This document shows positions 44,085-53,134 of a DNA stretch of 60,833 nucleotides, one piece after another. The translations under genes were made by a program, and so were the position numbers. Origin of the DNA: Bauldia sp. (GTDB lineage Bacteria; Pseudomonadota; Alphaproteobacteria; Rhizobiales; Kaistiaceae); assembly GCF_020442045.1 (NCBI RefSeq), contig NZ_JAGRLA010000108.1, positions 1 to 60,833 of the forward strand, written 5' to 3'. How positions within the stretch are numbered: position 1 is the first letter of the stretch; the number at the start of each line of letters is the position of its first letter. The notes under the pieces are model-generated. The model did no database searches. It was not told the origin of the DNA and saw only the letters and a list, made by a program, of their open reading frames with translations.

Positions 44085-45851
44085 TCAGGCCGGCCGGACG
44101 TCGTTGCGTAGCAGCGCCGTCCTCTCCGCGTCGAGGTCGAGCGCCGCGGTCAGTGCGACGCGATAGACGCTCTCGGCCCTTTCCCGGCTGACCCATCCCT
44201 CGCGGACGTCGCTCACGACCCGCTCCGGGGCTCGCTCCGCCGGCGGCCCGTAACCACCACCGCCGCAGCTGATCGACACCATCGCCTGGTCGGGACCGAT
44301 CACCACCTCGGCACATCCCGGCACCGGCTCCAGCGTGCCGTCGGCGAGCTTGCGGAATTGCGACGAAGGCCCGCCATGGCGGCCGCCACGCGTGCCGGCG
44401 GCGGGATTGGCGTTGCCGTCGCTGACATAGGCGACGGTCATCTCGCAGCCGAGCGGCGAGAATTCCGAATAGGCGCCAAGCGCCCCGCGAAACCGGCCGG
44501 CGCCTTCGGTGTCCGGCATCAGCCGCCGTTCGTGAACGAGGATCGGATGCCGCAGCTCGTCGATCTCGATCGAATCCTGGTAGCACATGCCGGCATTGCC
44601 GACATGGAGGATGGTCAGCCAGCCGTCGGTCGTCGGCGTGCCGGCGCCGCCGGTGCAGCCGAGATAGACCTCGTTGACGAAGGGCTCGCCGTCATGGATG
44701 CCCGAGATCACCCCGGACGATGGCGGAATCACCGCCCCGGTCTCCGCCATGCCGAGGCCGTCGGCGAGTTCGGCGATCGCGCACTGCACCGGGTTGGCGA
44801 CGCGGTCGGCGAGATTGGTCGTCGCCACCGAGCATGAGGTCGGATGGAACGGCCGCCCGACCGCGCAGCCGTCCCGCAGGTGAACCCTGATCCGGCGGAA
44901 ACTGCCCTCGTTCTTCGGAACCGTATGGTCGATAGAATTGAAGATGCCGACCATCGGCGCCGAGAGCGCGCAACCTTCGGACAGGTTGATGCCGTTTTCC
45001 ATACAGTCCGGATTGTCGCGAAGGTCGACCTCGATCATCGCGTTGTCCGGCTGGACGTCGACCGTCACCTTGATCTCGACGCCATCGGCGGGCGTCGCCG
45101 GGAACGGGTCGTGGCGGCTCTTGCGGGTGATCGTTCCCTTCGGCATCGCCCGGATCACGTCGACCATCCGCTGTTCGCTGTAGTCGAACCAGGCCCTGCA
45201 ATAGGCTTCCAGCGCTTCCCAGCCGACCTCGCGCCCGAGCGCGAGGATTTCCCGCTCGCCCACCCGCGCCGCTCCAAGCGTCGCGAGATAGTCGCCCCAC
45301 CACTGGTCAGGCACCCGGATCCGCATCCGGCACATCCGCACCAGGTCCATGTTGTGCTGGTAGTCGCTCTGGATCTTCACTGCCGGGAAGATCAGCGCCC
45401 CCTCGCCGTAGACGTCCTTGGCTGCGCCCATATAGGTGGTCGGCAGCGCGTTGCCGCAGTCGGCCTGATGGCCCTTGGCCAGCACCGTGAAGCGGTGGAT
45501 GCCGTCGTCGTCGATCACCGGGATCAGGATCGAATGGTCGGCCGGATGGGTGCATCCGTGATAGGGCGAGTTGTGCAGATAGGCGTCACCCCGCCGCAGC
45601 TCCGGATGGTTGTCGGTCATCGTCCGGCACATGATCTCCGGCCCGCGGAGCACATGGATCGGCAGGCTGTCGGACGCCGTCAGCAGCTCGTGGTTGGCGG
45701 TCAGGATCACGCAGGAGAAGTCGCGCGCGATCGTCAGGATGCCGGATCGGCCGGTGCGGTGGAGGGTATTGGCCATCTTGCGGGCGATGCCCTCGAAGCG
45801 GGCGGTCAGCACCGCCATCTGGACGCCGCCGATTGTCGGGCTCTGTTCCAT
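44085..45851 (-). CDS. hyuB: Hydantoinase B / oxoprolinase family protein (HyuB)
   Basis: A 588-residue subunit of an ATP-dependent hydantoinase, oxoprolinase or acetone-carboxylase-type amidohydrolase. Family blocks are NHELLTASDSLPIHV, RRGDAYLHNSPYHGCTHPAD, DNPDCMENGINLSEGCALSA and PSSGVISGIHDGEPF. The His and Cys residues in YHGCTHPADHSI fit a metal site. The C-terminal GGGGYGPPAERAPERV is standard. It starts directly after hyuA (stop and start adjacent at 45851/45852). The substrate (hydantoin, 5-oxoproline or another lactam) is not set by these motifs. The symbol is by family and does not imply hydantoin. Confidence 0.92.
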   Translation of the reverse strand: MEQSPTIGGVQMAVLTARFEGIARKMANTLHRTGRSGILTIARDFSCVILTANHELLTASDSLPIHVLRGPEIMCRTMTDNHPELRRGDAYLHNSPYHGCTHPADHSILIPVIDDDGIHRFTVLAKGHQADCGNALPTTYMGAAKDVYGEGALIFPAVKIQSDYQHNMDLVRMCRMRIRVPDQWWGDYLATLGAARVGEREILALGREVGWEALEAYCRAWFDYSEQRMVDVIRAMPKGTITRKSRHDPFPATPADGVEIKVTVDVQPDNAMIEVDLRDNPDCMENGINLSEGCALSAPMVGIFNSIDHTVPKNEGSFRRIRVHLRDGCAVGRPFHPTSCSVATTNLADRVANPVQCAIAELADGLGMAETGAVIPPSSGVISGIHDGEPFVNEVYLGCTGGAGTPTTDGWLTILHVGNAGMCYQDSIEIDELRHPILVHERRLMPDTEGAGRFRGALGAYSEFSPLGCEMTVAYVSDGNANPAAGTRGGRHGGPSSQFRKLADGTLEPVPGCAEVVIGPDQAMVSISCGGGGYGPPAERAPERVVSDVREGWVSRERAESVYRVALTAALDLDAERTALLRNDVRPA

Positions 45852-48038
45852 TCACGGCTCCTGGCTGTCGAGGTCGATGACGAGGGTGCCCATCGCGTCG
45901 CGTCGGGCGGTGGTGCCGGGGTCGATGACGACGGAGGTGAAATCGGACTCGACCACCGCCGGACCGACGATCGTGTCGGCTTCGGCCAATGCCTCGAAGC
46001 GGTGCACCGCCGTATCGGTCCAGCCAGGCCCGGCGAAATAGACCCGGCGCCGCGCCAGCGGCTCGAACGACGCCGGAACGCGGATTCGCCCCGGCCGGTC
46101 CGCGCCGATCTTGCAGCGGACGGTGGCATTCCAGCCGACCGTCTCGATCGCCGAGGTCGGATCGTCGACCGCGAAGATCTCGCGGTGCGTCTTGTGGAAA
46201 TCCTCGACCAGCGCCGCGACATCCTCTGGAACACGGAACCGGCCGGCCCGGAGGGGCACCTCGATCTCCCATGCCTGGTCCGGATAGCGCGCCTCGGTCG
46301 ACCAGTCGATCTCGACCGCCGCGGGGTCCGTGCCCGTGGTTGTCGCGAAGCCGCGGCACCGGCTTTCGAGATCGTCGAGCACCGCGTTGACGCCGTCCAT
46401 GTCGAAGGCGCGGCTGTCGGTGTGGAACATCGCCTGGTGGTGGGCCATCAGGTCGGAGACCAGCGCGCCGGCGGCGGCGAGCACCGCACCGGTCTCGGGC
46501 ACCAGCACCGTGTGGCAGCCGAGCCGCAGCCCGATCGCGACGGCATTGATACCGGCCGCGCCGCCACCGGCGACGAAGGCCGCATGAGCAGGATCGATGC
46601 CCTGGTTGACGGTGATCCCCATGATCGCCTGGACCATGGTCTCCGTCGCCAGCCCGACGATCGCCGACGCCGCCTCCTCGACCGAAAGACCCAGCGGCTC
46701 CGCGACCTCGCGACGGACCGCCGCGACGGCGGCGTCGCGGTCGAGCTCCATCCGTCCGCCGAGGAAGAAGGAGGCATCGATGAATCCGAGGATGACCGAC
46801 GCGTCGGTGACCGTCGGCCGGATCCCGCCCTGGCCATAGGCGACCGGTCCCGGCACCGCGCCGGCGCTGATCGGCCCGACATGGAGAAGCCCGCCGCTGT
46901 CGACCCAGGCGATCGAGCCGCCCCCGGCACCGATGCTCTTGGTATCGACCGAGGGCATGCCGGTCATGTGGCTCGACAGCGGACGCCCCAGCCAGGTCTC
47001 GCGCGTCCGTGGAATCCGCCCTGCCCGGACCAGCGAGACGTCGAAGGTGGTCCCTCCGGTATCGCCGACGATCAGCGTTTCGGAGGCGGCGTCACCCGCG
47101 TAGGCGCGGGCGCCGACCGGTCCCATGCTCGGGCCCGAGTTGATCAGGTGCACCGGCGCCCGGGCGACATCGGCCGCGTCCATGACACCGCCCTGCGACG
47201 TGACGACGAGCAGCCGCCCCTTGAAGCCGGCGCTTGCCAGCCGCTCCCCGAGGCCGCTCATATAGGCGCCCATGATCGGCTTCAGCGATGCGTCGAGGCA
47301 GGTCGACATCGCCCGCCGGTATTCGCGAATCGACGGGTTGATGCGATGCGAGAGGGTGTAGGGGACGCCCGGAAGATGCGCCTCGATCAGCCTGCCGATC
47401 GCCAGCTCATGCGCCGGGTTGACGATCGACCAGAGCAGGCTGACGGCGATCGCCTCCACCCCGTCATCTCCCAGCCGTTTCAACAGGTCGACCACCTCGG
47501 CCTCGTCGAGGGCGACATGGACCGACCCGTCCCGGAGCACCCGCTCGCCCACCTCATGGGTCAGCGCCTTCGGAATGAACGGCTCGGGATAGGGCACCGT
47601 GAAGTTGAACGCCTCCTGCCGGCCGCCTTCGCGAAAGACCAGCGTGTCGGGATGCCCGCTCGTCGTCAGCAGCGCGGTGCGCGCCGTCCGGCCGGTGACG
47701 ATGGCGTTGATCGCATGGGTCGTGCCGTGAACCATGGACTCGGCCCGGCCGAGATAGGCCTCGAGGCTTTCCCCGGCGTCGCTCGCGGCGATCGCCAATG
47801 CGTCGAGCACGCCGGCCGCCGGGTCCTCGGGAGTCGTCGCTGCCTTGTAGATGCCGACGCTGCCCTGCGCCTCGCCGACGATCAGGTCCGTGAAGGTGCC
47901 ACCGGTATCGACCGCGAAACGCAGCGCCCTGCCGGAAGGATCGGCCGGGGCGGAACGGGATGGGTCGCTGGTCTCGGCGTCGATCACGAAACGCGGTCTC
48001 CGGTTGGTTGGTCGGCGATCGGCTGGCAGGAACCTCAC
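45852..48038 (-). CDS. hyuA: Hydantoinase A / oxoprolinase family protein (HyuA)
   Basis: A 728-residue ATP-binding subunit. The Hydant_A_N and Hydantoinase_A domains show RFAVDTGGTFTDLIVG, GTTHAINAIVTGRTARTALL, the phosphate loop TGGTTFDVSLV and IDASFFLGGRMELDRDAAVA. GAGGGSIAWVDSGGLLHVGP is also diagnostic. Start options are GTG at 48038 (given) or GTG at 47987, which has GGAG ten bases upstream; the latter drops an Arg/Pro-rich lead. It lies 62 bases behind rraA and is coupled to hyuB. Together with HyuB it should cleave a cyclic amide at the cost of ATP. Confidence 0.93.
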   Translation of the reverse strand: MRFLPADRRPTNRRPRFVIDAETSDPSRSAPADPSGRALRFAVDTGGTFTDLIVGEAQGSVGIYKAATTPEDPAAGVLDALAIAASDAGESLEAYLGRAESMVHGTTHAINAIVTGRTARTALLTTSGHPDTLVFREGGRQEAFNFTVPYPEPFIPKALTHEVGERVLRDGSVHVALDEAEVVDLLKRLGDDGVEAIAVSLLWSIVNPAHELAIGRLIEAHLPGVPYTLSHRINPSIREYRRAMSTCLDASLKPIMGAYMSGLGERLASAGFKGRLLVVTSQGGVMDAADVARAPVHLINSGPSMGPVGARAYAGDAASETLIVGDTGGTTFDVSLVRAGRIPRTRETWLGRPLSSHMTGMPSVDTKSIGAGGGSIAWVDSGGLLHVGPISAGAVPGPVAYGQGGIRPTVTDASVILGFIDASFFLGGRMELDRDAAVAAVRREVAEPLGLSVEEAASAIVGLATETMVQAIMGITVNQGIDPAHAAFVAGGGAAGINAVAIGLRLGCHTVLVPETGAVLAAAGALVSDLMAHHQAMFHTDSRAFDMDGVNAVLDDLESRCRGFATTTGTDPAAVEIDWSTEARYPDQAWEIEVPLRAGRFRVPEDVAALVEDFHKTHREIFAVDDPTSAIETVGWNATVRCKIGADRPGRIRVPASFEPLARRRVYFAGPGWTDTAVHRFEALAEADTIVGPAVVESDFTSVVIDPGTTARRDAMGTLVIDLDSQEP

Positions 48039-48100
48039 TCACATCTGGTCGAAGGGCCCGCCATGGGCATCCGGGACGCTCATCGGCGCCTGCGGCGCGC

Positions 48101-48787
48101 CTAGAGCACGCCATATTTGGCGTAGACGTCGCCCAGGAGGCTGCCCTTCAGCAATTCGTCGCGGGTGTGGTTCTCGTCGGCGACCTTCGCCAGCGCCCGC
48201 TCGAACACCTCGTCGGCGATGTCCTGCGGCACGACGACGAGACCGTCCGCGTCGCCGAAGACAATGTCGCCGCTATGGACGGTGACGCCGCCGCACTGCA
48301 CCGGCCGGTCGATCTCGACCATCCGCCCCCGGCCGCGGCTGTCGAGCGGACCGATGCCGCCGTGGAAGACCGGGAATTCGAGCGCGCGGATGTGCTTGAT
48401 GTCCCGCACCAGCCCGTCGGTGACGCAGCCGACGCCGCCCCGCGCCATCGTAGCGGTGGTGAGGAGCTCACCCCACGGCGCGATCCTTTCCGTCGGACCG
48501 CCGCAGCCGAGCACCGGCACGTCGCCCGGCTTGAGATCGTCAATGAGACGAATCTCGAGCTCGTAGGGATTCTCGTCGTCCTCGACCGAATAGGTATTGG
48601 TGTAGCCGCCGGTCCGCGCCCTGCCGAGAAGGACGAGCGATTCATCCAGCGGCCGGACGAAAGGGCGCATCGCCTGGCCGCCATGCCCCATTCCATCCAG
48701 GACATCGGACAACACCGCTGCGTAGAGCTTCTGCTTCAGCTCGGACGAAATGATCACCTTCACACCTATGATTTGCTGCAACATCCC
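48101..48787 (-). CDS. RraA-like protein / 4-hydroxy-4-methyl-2-oxoglutarate aldolase family
   Basis: A 228-residue member of the RraA/HMG-aldolase fold. LKQKLYAAVLSDVLDGMGHGG opens the domain; the conserved GCGGPTERIAPWGELLTTATMARGGVG-type loop, TDGLVRDIKHI and PVFHGGIGPLDSRGR-type segment follow, and DIVFGDADGLVVVPQ is the C-terminal motif. The Arg-Asp pair of TDGLVRD is the aldolase site. It is the first gene of the operon. A GTG start at 48760 (AGGTG upstream) is an alternative that would leave room for a normal leader after the promoter at 48798-48826. A 2-keto-acid aldolase role in the pathway is plausible, not proven. Confidence 0.85.
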   Translation of the reverse strand, partial: GMLQQIIGVKVIISSELKQKLYAAVLSDVLDGMGHGGQAMRPFVRPLDESLVLLGRARTGGYTNTYSVEDDENPYELEIRLIDDLKPGDVPVLGCGGPTERIAPWGELLTTATMARGGVGCVTDGLVRDIKHIRALEFPVFHGGIGPLDSRGRGRMVEIDRPVQCGGVTVHSGDIVFGDADGLVVVPQDIADEVFERALAKVADENHTRDELLKGSLLGDVYAKYGVL

Positions 48788-48793
48788 GGTACG

Positions 48794-48805
48794 TTTAACG
48801 TTAAA
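48794..48805. promoter_or_regulatory. LacI-type operator palindrome upstream of rraA-hyuAB-lacI-dmfA2
   Basis: TTTAACGTTAAA is a perfect 12-bp palindrome with a central CG, the hallmark of LacI-family operators. It overlaps the probable -10 region of the operon (weak hexamer TAACGT at 48798-48803), which is exactly where a repressor would act. A LacI-family gene is in the same operon. Confidence 0.65.
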
Positions 48806-48826
48806 TGGCGTCTGCCGGGCCGTCAA
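48798..48826 (-). promoter_or_regulatory. Probable promoter of the rraA-hyuAB-lacI-dmfA2 operon
   Basis: On the minus strand, TTGACG (48821-48826) is a good -35 box. A 17-base spacer brings a weak -10 (TAACGT, 48798-48803) inside the LacI-type palindrome. The start site would be near 48791. Confidence 0.45.
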
Positions 48827-48961
48827 CCGGCTCCCGCGCGATGCGCAAGGGCATCGTCCCGCCTTCGCAAGCCGGTGGCCGGCGCATCCTGCGCCGTCCG
48901 GCCGTGATCGCAGCCACCTCCCCTTCCGCCATATCCGTCGCTCGCGCGAACCCCGGCAGCC

Positions 48962-50104
48962 TCAGTCCGCCAGCTGGAAGCGCTCGAAGCGGTGCAGCGC
49001 CTCATCGATCGCCTTCTTGTGCCGGCGGGCGGCGCCCTTGCCCACCCACGTCCAGTTCTGGACGAGGAGCTTTCGTCGCTCGCGGTCGGTCTTGAGATCG
49101 ATCGCCGCCACGATCTCGTCGCCGACGAGCACCGGCAGGGCGAAATAGCCGAACACCCGCCTTGCCCTGGGGACATAGGCCTCGAAGCGATGCTCATAGT
49201 CGAAGAAGAGCTGCAGGCGCTTGCGCTGGATCGTCAGCGGGTCGAACGGCGAGAGGATGTGGACCGGCGCCTCTTCGGCGCCGCCCGCCACCTCGAGGTC
49301 TTCGGGACGCGCCCAGTGCGCCGCCTTTTCCATGCCGTCGATGGCGACCGGCACGAGTTCCTTGCGGCGGTGCCGCGCCTCGATCAAGTCCCGCATCCCC
49401 GGCTTCGACCGCGCGTCGAGATGGCAGAGCGAATCGAGGCTGACGATGCCCTGGGAACGGAGTCCGCGATCCAGCCGGTAGGCGAGTATCTCGCGCTCGG
49501 TCGCGGCGCGCGGCGGCCGCTCCCAACCGAAATGGCGGTCCGTCAGCTCGTAGGTCTTCAGCATCCCGCTGCGCTGGCTGATCGTCACCTTGCCCTGGTG
49601 GAAGGCGAGCTGCAGCGTGCGCTTCGATGGCTTGCGGCTCGCCCAGGGGTGATCCTTGTCGACCAGCACGTCGTCGTCGATGTCGCGGATCGTCAGCGCC
49701 CCGTCATCCCGGAGCCGGCGCAGCACCTTGCGGGAGTCGCCCGGCTTCACCTCCCCGAACCAGCCGTGTCGCCGCCAGTCGTTCTTCATCGCCCTGAGGA
49801 AGAAGCGGAAGTCCCTCGTCGGCACATAGGAAAGCGCGTGGGTCCAGAACTCGAAGACGCTCTTGTCGACGCTTTGCGCCTGATGGAGGTCGGCGCGGCG
49901 ATAGTCGGGAATCCGCGTGAACAGGATATGGTGATGCGACCGTTCGATGACGTTGATCGTGTCGATCTGCACATAGCCGAGATGTTCGGTCGCCAGGCGT
50001 GTCGCCTCCGGCCCGCTGCCGAACGGCGCTTGCGCATCCAGCCGCTGGGCGCGCAGCCAGATGCGGCGGGCTTCCGGCTTGGTCACGGATCGGGGAGTGC
50101 TCAT
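48962..50104 (-). CDS. YcaQ-type DNA interstrand-crosslink glycosylase (HTH_42 family)
   Basis: A 380-residue winged-helix (DUF1006/HTH_42) protein. In E. coli, YcaQ (AlkX) excises alkylated bases and unhooks interstrand crosslinks; its QxQ/QxD active site is present here as Q46-I-D48 in YVQIDTINVIERSHH. Three winged-helix modules (EARRIWLRAQRLD, AEREILAYRLDRGLR-type, and the C-terminal LLVQNWTWVGKGAARR) fit the fold. Length is normal. It is a single gene between two catabolic operons and is not functionally linked to them. The identification rests on the QxD motif and overall length. Confidence 0.87.
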   Translation of the reverse strand: MSTPRSVTKPEARRIWLRAQRLDAQAPFGSGPEATRLATEHLGYVQIDTINVIERSHHHILFTRIPDYRRADLHQAQSVDKSVFEFWTHALSYVPTRDFRFFLRAMKNDWRRHGWFGEVKPGDSRKVLRRLRDDGALTIRDIDDDVLVDKDHPWASRKPSKRTLQLAFHQGKVTISQRSGMLKTYELTDRHFGWERPPRAATEREILAYRLDRGLRSQGIVSLDSLCHLDARSKPGMRDLIEARHRRKELVPVAIDGMEKAAHWARPEDLEVAGGAEEAPVHILSPFDPLTIQRKRLQLFFDYEHRFEAYVPRARRVFGYFALPVLVGDEIVAAIDLKTDRERRKLLVQNWTWVGKGAARRHKKAIDEALHRFERFQLAD

Positions 50105-50194
50105 CAGCTGCGAAGAAGCCCGCGCGATCTGGAAGGGATGGAACGTCCTGCCCTCGACCTCGGTCGACTCGGCGGAACGATAGCACCCGTGAGG

Positions 50195-50941
50195 TCAGCC
50201 GCCGACCATCAACCGCACGATTTCGTCGCTCGTCGTCTCCGCCGGCACGCGCTCGCCGGCCTTGATGCCGCGCCGCAGCACGACGATGCGATCGGCCACC
50301 GCGAAGATGTCGCCGAGATTGTGGGAGATGAAGATGACGCCCTTCCCCTGCTCCTTCAGCGCCATCACCAGCGCCAGGACCTTGCGCTGCTCGGGCACGC
50401 CGAGCGCCGCGGTCGGCTCGTCCATGATCAGCACCTTGGCGTTCCAGTAGATCGCCCGGCCGATCGCGACCGCCTGGCGCTGCCCGCCCGAAAAGGCCGA
50501 TACCGGCGCCTCGAGGCGATCGACGTGGAAGTCGAGCCGCCGCATCGTCTCCTGCGCCGCATCCGCCATCAGCGCGCGATCGAGGACCGGCAGGAAGCCG
50601 AATGCGCGGCGCTTCGGTTCACGGCCAAGGAAGATGTTGGCGCCGATCGACAGGTTGTCGGCAAGCGCCAGATCCTGGTAGATCGTCTCGATGCCCCGAT
50701 CGCGCGCCTGCTGCGGGCTTTCGAAGGAAATCGGCGTCCCGTCGAGCCTGATCTCCCCGCGATCGGCCTTGTAGACGCCCGAGACCGCCTTGATCAGGGT
50801 CGACTTGCCGGCGCCGTTGTCGCCGGCCAGCGCCACGACCTCCCCGGCCTTGAGATCCATCGAGACGTCCTCGAGCGCATGGACGCCGCCAAAATACTTG
50901 GAGACGCCGCGGATCGACAGGAGCGGTTCACTCATCGACAC
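50195..50941 (-). CDS. CUT2 sugar ABC transporter ATPase (FrcA-like, single domain)
   Basis: A 248-residue ATPase for a ribose/fructose-type (CUT2) importer. The Walker A is GDNGAGKSTLIKAVSG, the signature SGGQRQAVAIGRAIYWN and the Walker B VLIMDEPTAALG. Unlike RbsA, it has one nucleotide-binding domain and therefore works as a homodimer, as FrcA does. Its start overlaps the permease end by 14 bases. Together with the permease and binding protein it completes the uptake system. Confidence 0.93.
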   Translation of the reverse strand: MSMSEPLLSIRGVSKYFGGVHALEDVSMDLKAGEVVALAGDNGAGKSTLIKAVSGVYKADRGEIRLDGTPISFESPQQARDRGIETIYQDLALADNLSIGANIFLGREPKRRAFGFLPVLDRALMADAAQETMRRLDFHVDRLEAPVSAFSGGQRQAVAIGRAIYWNAKVLIMDEPTAALGVPEQRKVLALVMALKEQGKGVIFISHNLGDIFAVADRIVVLRRGIKAGERVPAETTSDEIVRLMVGG

Positions 50942-51962
50942 GCCCTCCCAGCAGCTTCCTCTGGCTCTGGTCGACCAGCACCGAGATGATGATCACCACG
51001 CCGACGGCGATGAATTGCCAGAACGGCTCGACGTTGATGAAGACCAGCCCGTATTCGATGACCGCGATGACCAGCGCGCCGGCGACGGTGCCGGCGATAT
51101 TCCCGGAACCGCCGAACAGGCTCGCCCCGCCGATCACCACCGCGGCGATCGAACTGAGCAGCAGCGGCTCCCCCGCCTGCGCCGCGCCGGCGGCGAAGCG
51201 TCCCGAATAGAGCGCCCCGGCGAGGCCGGCGCAAACCGCCGCGAGCAGGTAGATCCGCATCGTCAGCTTGCCGACATTGATGCCCGAGCGCACCGCCGCG
51301 ACGCGGCTCGCGCCGAAGGCATAGGTGTGTTGGCCGAAGCGGGTCTGCGACAGCATGTAGTGCATGATCAGCACGACCACCGCCGCGATGATCACCAGGA
51401 TCGGGACGCCGGCGATCCGGCCGTTGCCGATCCAGGCGAACCACGCGTTGGAAACCGGCACGGTCATGCCGCCGGCGATGAGATAGGCCGCCCCCCGCGC
51501 GATGCCATACATGCCGAGGGTGCCGATGAAAGGCGGCACCCGCAGCCGGGCGATCAGCCAGCCGTTGACGAGGCCGGGAACGAAGGCGACGGCCACGCCC
51601 GAGACAATGCCCAGCAACATCGACAGGAATGGCGGCAGGCCGAGATGGCTTGCGCCGAGATTGGCCATATGGGCCGAGACAACCGCGGCCAGGCCCATCG
51701 TGAAGCCGACCGAAAGGTCGATGCCGGCCGAGATGATCACGAAGGTCTGGCCGAGCGCCAGCAGCAACGGGGCGGTCGCAAAGATGCCGATCGACTGGAG
51801 GTTATAGGTATTGCCGACAAAGGTGACGCCGTAGACCGTTTGCGCCCAGGTCTCGAAGAAGATGACGAGGATGACAAGGAACAGCCAGGCGCGAAGGTCG
51901 GCGACCTTCGACAGGAATGTACGCCCGGGCGGTGGGGCAGCTTCACTGGAAAGAGCGGTCAT
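50928..51962 (-). CDS. CUT2 sugar ABC transporter permease
   Basis: A 344-residue permease with about ten hydrophobic segments. The RbsC/FrcC signature is present (LLALGQTFVIISAGIDLSVG; ARLRVPPFIGTLGMYGIARG; GGASLFGGSGNIAGTVAGAL). It imports the monosaccharide captured by the binding protein 85 bases upstream. The substrate is not set by the permease. Confidence 0.93.
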   Translation of the reverse strand: MTALSSEAAPPPGRTFLSKVADLRAWLFLVILVIFFETWAQTVYGVTFVGNTYNLQSIGIFATAPLLLALGQTFVIISAGIDLSVGFTMGLAAVVSAHMANLGASHLGLPPFLSMLLGIVSGVAVAFVPGLVNGWLIARLRVPPFIGTLGMYGIARGAAYLIAGGMTVPVSNAWFAWIGNGRIAGVPILVIIAAVVVLIMHYMLSQTRFGQHTYAFGASRVAAVRSGINVGKLTMRIYLLAAVCAGLAGALYSGRFAAGAAQAGEPLLLSSIAAVVIGGASLFGGSGNIAGTVAGALVIAVIEYGLVFINVEPFWQFIAVGVVIIISVLVDQSQRKLLGGRVDE

Positions 51963-52047
51963 CGGCTATCCGCTTTCGCGATCCAAGAGACCGAACCGCC
52001 GGTCCCCTCCGGGGCCGGCGGTTCATGTTCGACGGCTGGTCCCGCGC

Positions 52048-53040
52048 CTAGCCGGTGTAGAGATACTTGGAGACGTTCGGATCGTCGATATTGTCCTTGG
52101 TCATCACGGTGAAGCCGGTGCCGATATGGGTCGGAACCGGGTTTCCGGTCAGATGGGCATAGGCCGCGACAACGCCGAAATAGCCGATCTCGGCGGGATG
52201 CTGCGCGATGACGATCTCGAAGGTCCCGTCCTTGAGCTCCTGGACGACGGACTGCGGCGCGTCGAATGCCGCGATCTTGACTTCGCCCTGCTTGCCGGCC
52301 TGCTTGACGCCATTGGCAGTCCCCGAGGCCGAGAACAGGTTCGCGCCGAACACGCCGGCAAGGTCCGGTACGCGGCCGATGACCGCCTGGACCTGCGCCG
52401 CGGCCTTGTTCGCGTCGTCGTCGTTGAACTGGGTCTCGAGCACCTCGATGTCCGGATGGTTGGCCATCTCCTGCTTGAAGCCTTCCTCGCGCTGGTCGGT
52501 CGTCGACACGCCCGGCTTCACGTTGGAGACATAGACCTTGCCCTTTTCGCCGATCGACTGGGCAAGCGCCCGCGCCGCCATGACGCCGCCGAGGACGTTG
52601 TCGGAAGCGACATAGGAGATCGGGAAATCGGCGTCGCCCGCGCCGGTCTGGAACACGCCGTTGCCGATGAAGGTATCGACGCAGACCACCGTGATACCGG
52701 CGTCGTTCGCCTTCTTCAGCGGCTCGACCAGCTGCACCTTGTCGGTCGGCGCGATCAGGATCGCGTCGGGCTTGCGCGCGATGACCGCGTCGAGCACCGG
52801 CACCTGCAGGGTGACGTTCCACTCCGAAGCGCCCTGGAACAGGAGATCCTGGCCAAGCGCCTCGGCGGCGGCGTCGGCGCCGCGATGCATGGTGATGTAG
52901 AAGGCATCGGTCGTCAGGCCGGGCACAAGGGCGATCGTGTGTTTCTTGTTCTCGGCGGCCGCCGGCAGGACCAGCGATCCGGTTCCCGCCGCGGCGGTCG
53001 CAGCACCCATCAGACCGAGAAATGACCTGCGTTGAATCAT
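52048..53040 (-). CDS. CUT2 sugar ABC transporter substrate-binding protein, Tat-type signal
   Basis: A 330-residue periplasmic binding protein. The signal peptide has a twin-arginine motif (QRRSFLGLM) before a hydrophobic core and AAAE, suggesting Tat export. Ligand-pocket strands match ribose/fructose-type proteins: IALVPGLTTDAFYITMHRGA, ILIAPTDKVQLVEPLKKAND, VVCVDTFIGNG and GVFGANLFSASGTANGVKQA. The ATG at 53040 follows GGAGGAAGG. The next gene upstream is the FGGY kinase gene. The bound sugar is unknown. Confidence 0.92.
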   Translation of the reverse strand: MIQRRSFLGLMGAATAAAGTGSLVLPAAAENKKHTIALVPGLTTDAFYITMHRGADAAAEALGQDLLFQGASEWNVTLQVPVLDAVIARKPDAILIAPTDKVQLVEPLKKANDAGITVVCVDTFIGNGVFQTGAGDADFPISYVASDNVLGGVMAARALAQSIGEKGKVYVSNVKPGVSTTDQREEGFKQEMANHPDIEVLETQFNDDDANKAAAQVQAVIGRVPDLAGVFGANLFSASGTANGVKQAGKQGEVKIAAFDAPQSVVQELKDGTFEIVIAQHPAEIGYFGVVAAYAHLTGNPVPTHIGTGFTVMTKDNIDDPNVSKYLYTG

Positions 53041-53134
53041 GTTCCTTCCTCCCATTTGCTTTGGCCATGCCGCGAATCGAATCGCCGCATGATTCCGCCT
53101 TTCAGGCCGTCAGGCTGGTGCCCGCCGGCCCTGG

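Noticed and set aside
44844..48104. A 1086-codon plus-strand open frame over hyuA and hyuB
   Set aside because: The HyuA/HyuB motifs on the minus strand are complete; the plus-strand product is repetitive Arg/Asp/Ala with no domain.
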